A DNA stretch of 28,250 nt from CAWIUB01 sp963839175 (GTDB lineage Bacteria > Actinomycetota > Actinomycetes > Mycobacteriales > Jatrophihabitantaceae). Location: contig CAWIUB010000032.1 in assembly GCA_963839175.1 (NCBI GenBank), positions 1-28,250 on the forward strand, in the 5' to 3' direction. The notes beneath the pieces were generated by a model. It was not told the DNA's origin, ran no database searches, and was given only the letters and a program-made list of their open reading frames with translations. Made by a program: the position numbers and the translations under genes. This document shows positions 7,548 through 14,111 of the stretch, piece by piece (position 1 is the first letter of the stretch; each line of letters starts with the position of its first letter).

Positions 7548-8794
7548 GCCGGGACGAGCACACCCTCGCGCAGCAGCCGGCGGGCGAGCACGAGCTGCTC
7601 GTCGGCCGTCAGGTCGGACAGCTCGCTCGGGGCGAACACCTCGCCGCTGAGCGCGATCTTCAGGGCCGGCGCACAGTCCAACGGCAGGGTTACGGTCTTG
7701 TCGATCAGCTTGAGGGCAATGTGCGCGTCGTCCCGTGATGTCCGCCACCGCAGCCCCGGTCGCAGCCGCAGCCGAACGGTTGGGTCCACCTCATCGGCGG
7801 CAGCGAGCTGGGCCAGCGGGCCGAGAGGTTCCGGTCTGGTGGCACTGATCAGCTCGTCGGCCATCGCGGCGGCGATCTGCTCGGCCGGGACGGTGTCGAG
7901 GGCGCGGCTGAGGGCCTCGATGGTCGGACGCAGTTGGGCGGCAAGCACGACCGGGTCAGCGAGGTCGACGCCCATTGGCAACGACGCGCGCAGCGCCGGG
8001 TGCCGCCGCACGGCGCGGACCAGATGGTCGACGAGATGGGCTCGGGTGCGGGGATGGATCCCCACAGTCAGGTGGATCGACGTCTCACCAAGCGCCGTGG
8101 CCGAGTGCAGATACCCGCGGGGCAGGTAGAGGGCGTCGCCGGCCTCGAGCACCGTGTCGATCAACGGCGGCTCGGCGGCGCGGGCGGCGACCTCGGCCTT
8201 GTGCTGGTCCCATGGCTGGTCGGCCATCGGGTCGACGATCACCGGCTCGTGGATGTGCCAGTGCTTGCGTCCGGCCACTTGGAGCACGAACACGTCGTGG
8301 ACGTCGTAGTGCGCGGCGAATCCCTGGCTCTGCGGCGGGGTGACGTAGGCGTTCACCTGGACCGGATGGCCGATTTCGGTGGCCAGCCGGGCGCCGAAGG
8401 TCACCAGCGGCGGCCAGGTGCGGTGCAGACCCTGCAGGACGAGCGTGGCCCCGTCGCTCAGCAGACCCAGCACCCGATCGTCGGCGACCTGGTCGGAGAT
8501 GGTGGCCCCCGCGCCACCGCCCCGGGTGAACCCGGCTGAGGCGATCACGCCGCCGTCGCGTGCCATCCGGACGAACGGGGCGCGCAGGCCACGCCGGGAG
8601 ACCAGCTCATCGACGGCCGCAGCGTCGAGCAGATCGGCGAAGTCGCGCGGCAGCTGTGCCCGCCGCGACAGCAAGGGCCGCCGGCCCCAGTACTCGGTCG
8701 CGAACGCGCGGGCGTCCACAGCCGAACACCGCGCGAACGCCGCAGCGCTGCCGGAGTCTCCCCCGGCCGCGCCGAGGACACCCGAATCGGTCAC
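7544..8794 (-). CDS. Cupin / JmjC-like Fe(II)-dependent oxygenase (ribosomal oxygenase-like)
   Basis: The product has 416 residues starting at a GTG at 8794. The metal-binding facial triad is visible: His162 and Asp164 in HYDVHDVF, and the distal His230 in YLPRGYLHSA, the spacing of the cupin_4/JmjC family. That family includes YcfD/RoxA and MINA53, which hydroxylate ribosomal proteins with 2-oxoglutarate and oxygen. A winged-helix-like C-terminal part (about residues 270-416) also fits. It begins 9 nt after the Asp/Gly-repeat peptide gene and overlaps the next gene by 4 bp. The substrate could be a ribosomal protein or, given the context, the adjacent peptide; neither can be read from the sequence. 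The family is firm, the target unknown. Confidence 0.88.
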   Translation of the reverse strand: MTDSGVLGAAGGDSGSAAAFARCSAVDARAFATEYWGRRPLLSRRAQLPRDFADLLDAAAVDELVSRRGLRAPFVRMARDGGVIASAGFTRGGGAGATISDQVADDRVLGLLSDGATLVLQGLHRTWPPLVTFGARLATEIGHPVQVNAYVTPPQSQGFAAHYDVHDVFVLQVAGRKHWHIHEPVIVDPMADQPWDQHKAEVAARAAEPPLIDTVLEAGDALYLPRGYLHSATALGETSIHLTVGIHPRTRAHLVDHLVRAVRRHPALRASLPMGVDLADPVVLAAQLRPTIEALSRALDTVPAEQIAAAMADELISATRPEPLGPLAQLAAADEVDPTVRLRLRPGLRWRTSRDDAHIALKLIDKTVTLPLDCAPALKIALSGEVFAPSELSDLTADEQLVLARRLLREGVLVPA

Positions 8795-8803
8795 GCGTTT
8801 CGC

Positions 8804-9067
8804 TCAGGCAGTCGCCGCGCCGTCGGCCCCGCCGTCGCCGCCGTCAGCGGCTCCACCATCAGCACCGCCGTCACCGGCGCTGCCGTCGCCGCCATCGGCC
8901 GGACCACCATCGGCGCCGCTGTCAGCGGGACCGCCGTCCGCGCCACCGTCGGCGCCGCCGTCGCCCGCACCGCCGTCGACCGGTCCGCCATCCGAGCCGC
9001 CGTCAGCACCGCCGTCGCCCGCGATGGTCGATTCGTCGGTGGTGATGTCGTCGTCGCTCAAGCTCAT
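8804..9067 (-). CDS. Small Asp/Gly/Ala-repeat peptide (87 aa), unknown function
   Basis: The ORF starts at an ATG at 9067 with GAGAGG about 9 nt upstream, a good ribosome binding site. The first 16 residues (MSLSDDDITTDESTIA) are a distinct acidic leader-like segment. The rest is almost entirely Asp, Gly, Ala, Ser and Pro, with 13 DGG triplets in ADGG, GDGG or PADGG units. It has about 20 Asp and 32 Gly, no Cys, no Lys/Arg/His and no aromatic residue, so it is very acidic and probably disordered. It ends 9 nt before the cupin oxygenase start on the same strand and 99 nt after menG. I do not recognise a named family. It could be a precursor peptide modified by the neighbouring enzymes, a metal-binding or mineral-binding peptide, or an acidic tail-like protein. 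Confidence 0.72.
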   Translation of the reverse strand: MSLSDDDITTDESTIAGDGGADGGSDGGPVDGGAGDGGADGGADGGPADSGADGGPADGGDGSAGDGGADGGAADGGDGGADGAATA

Positions 9068-9166
9068 CTCGCACTACCTCTCGCCGTTGACGGATGCGGC
9101 CCGGCCGGCCGCCGGCACCACGCTAGCGAGCCCCGGGCCCGGGTGGCTATGGCGATCGGGAGTCGC

Positions 9167-9856
9167 TCAGCGGACGGCGCGGTGCAGCACGACGATGCCG
9201 CCCGTCAGGCCGCGCCAGTGCGGGTCCGACCAGCCGGCCGAGGCGATGTGACGCGCCAGGTCCTGCTGCCCCGGCCAGTTGCGAATCGACTCGGCCAGGT
9301 AGCCGTACGCCGCGGCGTTGGACGACACCGCGCGGGCGACCAGCGGCAGCGTGCGCAGCACCACGTTCAGGTACAGGTAACGAAAGGGCGCGAACGTGGG
9401 CGTGCCGAACTCGCAGACCACCAGCCGTCCGCCCGGCCGCACCACGCGAGCCAGCTCGCGTAAAGCCGCCTGGACATCGGCGACGTTCCGCAGGCCGAAA
9501 GAGATCGTCGCCGCGTCGAAAGACGCGGCGGCGAAGGGCAGATGCAGCGCGTCGCCCGCGACCATCGGGATCGCCCGACGCTTTGGGTGGCCGGCGCGCA
9601 GCATGCCCAACGAGAAGTCGCAGGCCACCACGCTGGCTCCCGAACGGGCCAGCTCGACCGTCGAGACACCGGTGCCCGCCGCCAGGTCGAGCACCCGCTC
9701 CCCCGGCTTCAGATCGAGGGATTCGCGGGTGCGCCGCCGCCAGCTGTGATCCAAACCGAGGGTGAGCAGGCTGTTGGTGAGGTCGTAGCGACGCGCCACG
9801 CCGTCGAACATCGTGGCCACGTCACGGGGCTTCTTCTCCAACGTCGCGCGCATCAT
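9167..9856 (-). CDS. menG: Demethylmenaquinone methyltransferase (UbiE/MenG)
   Basis: The enzyme performs the last step of menaquinone synthesis, C-methylation of demethylmenaquinone with S-adenosylmethionine. The SAM-binding motif LDLAAGTG is clear near residue 55. The family block FDGVARRYDLTNSLLTLGLDHSWRR is at the N-terminus, and SFGLRNVADVQAALRELARVVRPGGRLVVCEF follows the nucleotide-binding core. A GTG at 9880 would add eight residues. I prefer the ATG at 9856 because MMRATLEKKPRDVATMF aligns with the usual actinobacterial N-terminus. Length is about 229 residues, normal for the family. The repeat-peptide and cupin genes follow on the same strand after a 99-bp gap that may hold its own promoter. 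The futalosine-route gene mqnC lies 1 kb away, so menaquinone genes are loosely clustered. Confidence 0.93.
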   Translation of the reverse strand: MMRATLEKKPRDVATMFDGVARRYDLTNSLLTLGLDHSWRRRTRESLDLKPGERVLDLAAGTGVSTVELARSGASVVACDFSLGMLRAGHPKRRAIPMVAGDALHLPFAAASFDAATISFGLRNVADVQAALRELARVVRPGGRLVVCEFGTPTFAPFRYLYLNVVLRTLPLVARAVSSNAAAYGYLAESIRNWPGQQDLARHIASAGWSDPHWRGLTGGIVVLHRAVR

Positions 9857-9916
9857 TGCGGGCCATTGTGCCCGAGCCACGACCTGTGGATGACCGCGGG
9901 CGTGGCATCGTATTAG

Positions 9917-10060
9917 ATCATCGACCCGGACGCGCCGTCGATGACCGGATACGACCTAATCGACGGCCATTACGTCGAGGTGGCCGCCGCAGTCGGCGAC
10001 GAAGTCGCCCGGCCCACCCGACCGTTCCCGGTCGAGGTCATCCCGTCAAGGTTGATCTGA
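9917..10060 (+). pseudogene. C-terminal remnant of a Uma2-family (DUF820) endonuclease-like gene
   Basis: A 47-codon stretch after an in-frame TAG at 9914-9916 reads IDPDAPSMTGYDLIDGHYVEVA and ends RPTRPFPVEVIPSRLI plus TGA. This resembles the C-terminus of Uma2/DUF820 proteins, whose ends carry a Y-x-L-x-D-G-x-Y-V-E-V segment and a final RPFPV-V-P--L. The N-terminal PD-(D/E)XK-like core is absent, there is no start codon with a ribosome binding site, and the 3' end overlaps the convergent transporter gene by 23 nt. It is best read as a gene fragment left after deletion. The assignment rests on pattern memory of the family. Confidence 0.6.
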
Positions 10061-10910
10061 TCGGCGCCCGCTCGCGGGCCAACCGGATCGTGCCGGCGAC
10101 CACGAGCGCGAGGCACGCGACGTACCCGAGCAGGTAGAACACCGAAACCGGCACCTGCTCGTGCAGCAGCACCGCCCCGAGCAGCACCGCCACGACCGGC
10201 GCCGTCGACTCGTTCGCCGGGAAGCTCGCGCTCAGTGCACCGACCTGGAAGGAAATCTGCGTCAGCGCAACCGCGAGGCCGCCGACGGCCAGGACGCCGA
10301 TCAGCGGCACGAGTCCCTTCGGATGCACGAATCCGCCCAGGCCGTCAGCGCTAAACGTCTCGGCGACGGCGTTGAGCAGTACGCCCACCATGCCGAAGAA
10401 TCCCCCGGCGACGCAGCCGAATCCAATGGCGCGGACGGCTGGACGTCGGCCACGGACCGCGAAGCAGATCAGCCCGCCAATGGCGAGCGTCACCAGAATC
10501 GCGATGAATGCAGCGCGGGCCTGCAGCGGATCACCTTCGCCCGGATCGCCGACCAGGACGAAGAAGGTGCCTAGTCCGGCGATGATGCCCACGGTCGCCA
10601 GATGGTCGCCGAGCGCCGGACGGGGGCCGCCCAGCAGCGAGCCGACGAACAGTGCGACCGGGACGGCCAGCACGAGCAGCGGCTGGATGAGCACGACCGG
10701 GCCCGTCGACAGTGCGATGACCTGCAGGAGCAGACCGACACCGTCACCGGCCGTCGCGAGCAGCCAGCGGGGGTTGCCCAGCAGCGCCACCAAGCCGTGC
10801 GCATCGACCTGCCCGGTCCCGGTGTGCGCTTCGGCGTGCTGGGCTGCCGTCGCCGTCCCATAGGCAGCCGCTGCCGCGATGCCGCAGGGCACCGCAACCG
10901 CGAGTGACAT
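10038..10910 (-). CDS. DMT-superfamily membrane transporter
   Basis: The product has 290 residues and about nine to ten hydrophobic segments in the repeated pattern of drug/metabolite transporters. Examples are PVVLIQPLLVLAVPVALFVGSLLGG after the first hairpins and ESTAPVVAVLLGAVLLHEQVPVSVFYLLGYVACLALVVAG at the end. The segment with E-x-x-x-P-V followed by LHEQ is typical of EamA-like and NIPA-like halves. The substrate is unknown. The ATG at 10910 is 3 nt after the mqnC stop, so it is the third gene of a GNAT-mqnC-transporter operon. Coupling to mqnC might suggest export or uptake linked to menaquinone precursors or purines, but that is guesswork. Confidence 0.82.
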   Translation of the reverse strand: MSLAVAVPCGIAAAAAYGTATAAQHAEAHTGTGQVDAHGLVALLGNPRWLLATAGDGVGLLLQVIALSTGPVVLIQPLLVLAVPVALFVGSLLGGPRPALGDHLATVGIIAGLGTFFVLVGDPGEGDPLQARAAFIAILVTLAIGGLICFAVRGRRPAVRAIGFGCVAGGFFGMVGVLLNAVAETFSADGLGGFVHPKGLVPLIGVLAVGGLAVALTQISFQVGALSASFPANESTAPVVAVLLGAVLLHEQVPVSVFYLLGYVACLALVVAGTIRLARERAPIRSTLTG

Positions 10911-10913
10911 GGC

Positions 10914-12065
10914 TCAGCTGGCGGGCAGCAGGGTCAGCGCCGTTGAGGAGAAGTGCGAGTGGACGCGTGCGTCGACCGGGTCGTTCGCCGGATCGTCGTG
11001 CACGACCAGATGGCGGTACAGCGTGTCGCGTTGGGCAGGGACGCGCCCGGCGCCGCGGATCAGCTCGATCAGTTCGGTGCGGTTGGAGCGGTGCCGCGCG
11101 CCGGCCGAGGAGACGACGTTCTCCTCCAGCATCACCGAGCCGAGATCGTCCGCGCCGTAGTGCAGCGTCAGCTGGCCGATGTCCTTGCCTGTGGTCAGCC
11201 ACGATCCCTGCAGGTGGTTGATGTTGTCGAAGAACAGCCGGGATGTGGCGATCATCCGCAGGTACTCGAGGGACGTGGCCTGCGTCCTGCCGCGCAGGTG
11301 GTTGTTCTCCGGCTGATACGTCCACGGGATGAACGACCGGAAGCCGCCGGTGCGATCCTGCACGTCGCGGATCATGCGCAGGTGCTCGATGCGCTCGGCG
11401 TTCGTCTCGCCGGTGCCCATCATGAACGTCGCGGTGGATTCCACGCCCTGGTGGTGTGCGGTCTCCATGACCTCGAGCCAGGTCTCGCCGGACTCCTTCA
11501 ACGGCGCGATCGCGGTGCGTGGGCGCTTGACGAGAATCTCCGCGCCGGCACCCGCGAAGGAGTCGAGACCCGCCTCGTGCAGCCGACGGATCACGGTCGC
11601 GAAGCCCAGTCCGGACGTTCGGCTGATATGCACGACTTCGGAACCGCCCAGCGAGTGCAGCACCAGCTGAGGGAACTCCCGTTTGATCGCGGCAAAGATC
11701 CGCTCGTACCACTCGATCCCAAGCTCCGGCGAATGGCCCCCCTGCAGCATGATCTGCGTAGCGCCGAGCTCGACAGCCTCGCTGCAGCGGCGCAGGATCT
11801 CCTCGTCGGAGTGCGTCCAGCCCTCCTCGTGGCGCGGGGCGCGATAGAACGCGCAGAACTTGCAGGCCGTCACACACACATTGGTGTAGTTGATGTTGCG
11901 ATCGATGATGTAGGTGGCGATGTTGTCGGGATACCTTCGCCGGCGCACCGTATCGGCGGCCTCGCCCAGCGCGTGCAACGGTGCCTCGGTGTAGAGCAGC
12001 AGCGCCTCGTCCGGGCTGAGGCGCCCGCCGTCGGCTGAGTGCTGGAGCAGGTCGCCGATCGTCAT
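10914..12065 (-). CDS. mqnC: Cyclic dehypoxanthinyl futalosine synthase (radical SAM)
   Basis: MqnC converts dehypoxanthine futalosine to its cyclic form in the futalosine pathway to menaquinone. The product has 383 residues. The radical-SAM cluster motif CX3CX2C is at Cys64, Cys68 and Cys71 in CVTACKFCAF. Family segments include YIIDRNINYTNVCV just before it, MLQGGHSPELGIEWYE, and SFIPWTYQPENN further on. The ATG at 12065 overlaps the TGA of the upstream GNAT gene as ATGA, so translation is coupled; longer readings are frame shadows. Homology to the related MqnE is excluded by length and by the NINYTNVC context. Its presence implies that chorismate is fed through futalosine rather than isochorismate, with MenG (9167-9856) still needed for the last methylation. 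Confidence 0.94.
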   Translation of the reverse strand: MTIGDLLQHSADGGRLSPDEALLLYTEAPLHALGEAADTVRRRRYPDNIATYIIDRNINYTNVCVTACKFCAFYRAPRHEEGWTHSDEEILRRCSEAVELGATQIMLQGGHSPELGIEWYERIFAAIKREFPQLVLHSLGGSEVVHISRTSGLGFATVIRRLHEAGLDSFAGAGAEILVKRPRTAIAPLKESGETWLEVMETAHHQGVESTATFMMGTGETNAERIEHLRMIRDVQDRTGGFRSFIPWTYQPENNHLRGRTQATSLEYLRMIATSRLFFDNINHLQGSWLTTGKDIGQLTLHYGADDLGSVMLEENVVSSAGARHRSNRTELIELIRGAGRVPAQRDTLYRHLVVHDDPANDPVDARVHSHFSSTALTLLPAS

Positions 12066-12871
12066 TGCCCCAGAGTAGTAGTCGTCGCCGCCGACGGCGT
12101 CCACACGTAGGGGGTGGTGGTCGTGACGGCGACGAAGCCGAGACGTTCGAGGATGGGCCGGCTGTTGTCCGATGCGTCCACCTGCAGGTACTTGACGCCC
12201 CGTGCGACCGCGAGCTGTGCTCGGCGGGCGACCAGCGCACGGTAGATGCCGCGCCCGCGCCAGTCGGCCAGGGTCGAGCCGCCCCACAGGCCGGCGAAGT
12301 CGGTGCCCGGCTTGCACACCAGCCACGCCGCGCTCACCACGATGTCGTCGGCCTCGGCGACCAGGATCTCGATCTGGTCCGGCGCGGCCGCGATCCGCTC
12401 GCGCAGGTCGGCGGCCAGCCAGCTCCAGTCGGCTGCCCAGACGGCGGAATCCAGCTCGGCGATCCGGCGCAGGTCGGCGTCGCCGGTGACCGCCCGTAGG
12501 CTCACGCCGTCGGGCAGCACCGGGTCCGTCGCTATCTCGGCGGCGACGCCGATCAGCACGGTTTCCCGGTCCTCGGGCACGAAGCCGGCCGCCCGTAGCC
12601 GTTGGGGCAGGTCGACCGGCTTGTCGTGCCCGCGCGTCTTCCACTCAAACGCCTCGCCACGGGCCGCGAAGTGCGCGATCTGCCGGGCGATCAGCTCGTC
12701 CAGTTCGGCGGCGTCAAGCCCTTCGAGACTGCGGTAGGAGACGAAGCCCCGGCGCGCGTAGTGGACTCGTACCAACGGCCCGTCCCGGTCGCTCGGCGCA
12801 CCCGCGTCGCCCTCGGCGCTTCCGCGCAGCTGGGCGTCGTAGGCAGTGAGTAGGTTCGCGGCATCGGACAT
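12062..12871 (-). CDS. GNAT-family acetyltransferase
   Basis: The protein has 269 residues from the ATG at 12871 (MSDAANLLTAYDAQLRG). The acetyl-CoA-binding region is seen as STLADWRGRGIYRALVARRAQLAVARGVKYLQVDAS, where the R-G-R-G-I-Y loop is the usual pyrophosphate-binding motif A. It is followed by NSRPILERLGFVAVTTTTPYVW, the C-terminal beta-strand block. The N-terminal half (residues 20-110) is a second, more divergent GNAT-like part. The substrate is unknown. It is the first gene of the operon, overlapping mqnC by 4 bp. An in-frame reading reaching up to 13420 crosses into the mobile element and is not a real start. Upstream, GAGGC near 12885 is a weak ribosome binding site. Confidence 0.82.
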   Translation of the reverse strand: MSDAANLLTAYDAQLRGSAEGDAGAPSDRDGPLVRVHYARRGFVSYRSLEGLDAAELDELIARQIAHFAARGEAFEWKTRGHDKPVDLPQRLRAAGFVPEDRETVLIGVAAEIATDPVLPDGVSLRAVTGDADLRRIAELDSAVWAADWSWLAADLRERIAAAPDQIEILVAEADDIVVSAAWLVCKPGTDFAGLWGGSTLADWRGRGIYRALVARRAQLAVARGVKYLQVDASDNSRPILERLGFVAVTTTTPYVWTPSAATTTTLGQ

Positions 12872-13165
12872 CCGGGAAGCCTCGCCTATCGCAGCCGGCA
12901 GCGAAAGCGGGTTTCCGATCAGCCCCACTATCCCCGGGGGTGACGCCGACGCCGGCGTGAAAACATGCGGCTGGGTTGCCTGCCGACGCCGTCGCTCTTC
13001 TGGTCCGTGAGGCCGTCGAGTCAGCCTGGCGCTGGGGCTTCGACCTGAAGGGTCACGCACTGTTGCTTCGAGCACGCGGGTCAGAATTTCGGTTCCCGAC
13101 CGAGGCCCCCGGGCATCCCGCGGAAATGGCGCAACTGCAAGGTGAGAAGGGGATGCTGAGGGAGC
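12872..13165. other. Intergenic region between GNAT operon and IS110-type gene
   Basis: These 294 bp must contain the promoter of the minus-strand GNAT-mqnC operon and the unmarked left end of the IS110-family element. I find no inverted repeats, which is normal for IS110. In IS110-group elements this 5' noncoding end is where a bridge RNA is encoded. A GC-rich segment around 12925-12955 can fold, but I cannot assign an RNA with confidence. Confidence 0.35.
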
Positions 13166-13401
13166 CTGAGAGAGATCGAGGACGGGGAGTACGAGCAGGT
13201 CGTGGCGCGGGTGGCCGCGGTCGACGTTGCCAAGGGCAGCGGGAAGGTGTGCAGCCGGGTGCCGCACGCAGCGTCTCGGGCCGGGGCGGCGTACCAGGGT
13301 GTGGGAGGTGGACGTCGACCACGAATGCCATCCTGGAACTCGGCGAGCACCTGGCGGGTGAGGGGATCGAGAGGGTCGTGATGGAGTCGACGTCGGATTA
13401 C
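13166..13401 (+). pseudogene. IS110-family transposase, 5' exon, frameshifted
   Basis: The first readable segment is REIEDGEYEQVVARVAAVDVAKGSGKV, the RuvC-like N-terminus of actinobacterial IS110 transposases with its first catalytic Asp (AAVDVA). The expected start codon is replaced by CTG, or lies nearby. The frame slips near 13283-13287 and again near 13313-13318: VWEVD is in one frame and STTNAILELGEHLAGEGIERVVMESTSDY in the next. The exon ends exactly at TAC (13401), where the group II intron begins. The second catalytic residue, Glu in MESTSDY, is just before the junction. Joined to 15968, the reading continues as TSDY-WRIWFYLLEAADL in frame, as in intact relatives. The small shifts make it non-functional unless they are sequence errors. 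Confidence 0.82.
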
Positions 13402-13877
13402 GTGCGAAGTGAGGGTGCATGAGATCAAGTAGGAGGCGCTGCTGGAGGTTCGGCTGATGCCGACGGTGTAGTACTCGGGCCAGTGCGTATGGCCCGTCTC
13501 CACCTCGACGTGCGTCGCGGGTAACTGCGGGGTGCGAAGCTCGGGGGAAAAGCCCAAGGTCTGCCGTTCCACCCGGCAGGCACAGGCGAGGAGAAGATCG
13601 GTGGGGGCTGGCAGGTTCTCAGTCCTGGGCGGTGATCTGCTTGGGGCGATGGGCGAACGTGAGTGAACCCTCGATGACGCTTCGTGAAGGTGACCCCCGG
13701 TGGTGGAAGTTCGAACGGGGCCGTAGGGACTGGCCGCTGGAAAGCGGCAGGTGCCGGCCGGAGGATAGTCGCCGGTCGGGAGCGCACCACCGTCCCCGGA
13801 GTAAAGAGGGCGCCCTGCCCGATCGCGTCTTGCTCATGCGCAACACGACAACCCCGATGGGGTCCGGTGAACCGTAG

Positions 13878-13885
13878 GTGATCCG
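13878..13885 (+). ncRNA. Candidate EBS1 of the group II intron
   Basis: GTGATCCG pairs over 8 bp (one G-U pair) with CGGATTAC at 13394-13401, the last eight bases of the 5' exon. That is how EBS1-IBS1 recognition selects the 5' splice site and the insertion target. Found by eye; the fold of domain I was not computed. Confidence 0.5.
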
Positions 13886-14111
13886 GTCGGCCGACCGCGA
13901 GGAAGGCTCAACTCCCCAGCGGGCGCAGGATGACCCAAGAAGCGAAGGCCGATGGCCGAAAGGCAGCAGGAAACCGGGACGACGAGCTGGCACCTCCGCC
14001 GGTGGTTCCCGCATAACTGGTCGGATACGGGTTGTTGCCCGGGCCCGAAAGGGCGCTGACGTGGGTCAGGTGAGCCCGTGAAGACTGGATGGAACGGAGA
14101 CACCGGAACCG

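Noticed and set aside
7548..7748. Longer N-terminus for the sucrase/ferredoxin-like protein
   Set aside because: The extra 67 codons overlap the cupin gene out of frame and are Arg/Ala-rich. The ATGA overlap at 7544-7547 gives the better start.
8790..9070. Repetitive GC-rich block that could look like a CRISPR array or satellite
   Set aside because: Units are only 6-9 nt, with no spacers. The pattern is the DGG codon repeat of the small peptide.
12872..13420. Longer N-terminus for the GNAT protein
   Set aside because: It would run through the intergenic region and the IS110 exon, with no family similarity. The ATG at 12871 fits.
13402..14111. Protein-coding reading of the 710 bases before the reverse transcriptase
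   Set aside because: The open frames there are short and unrelated to any family. The stretch is explained as group II intron domains I-III.
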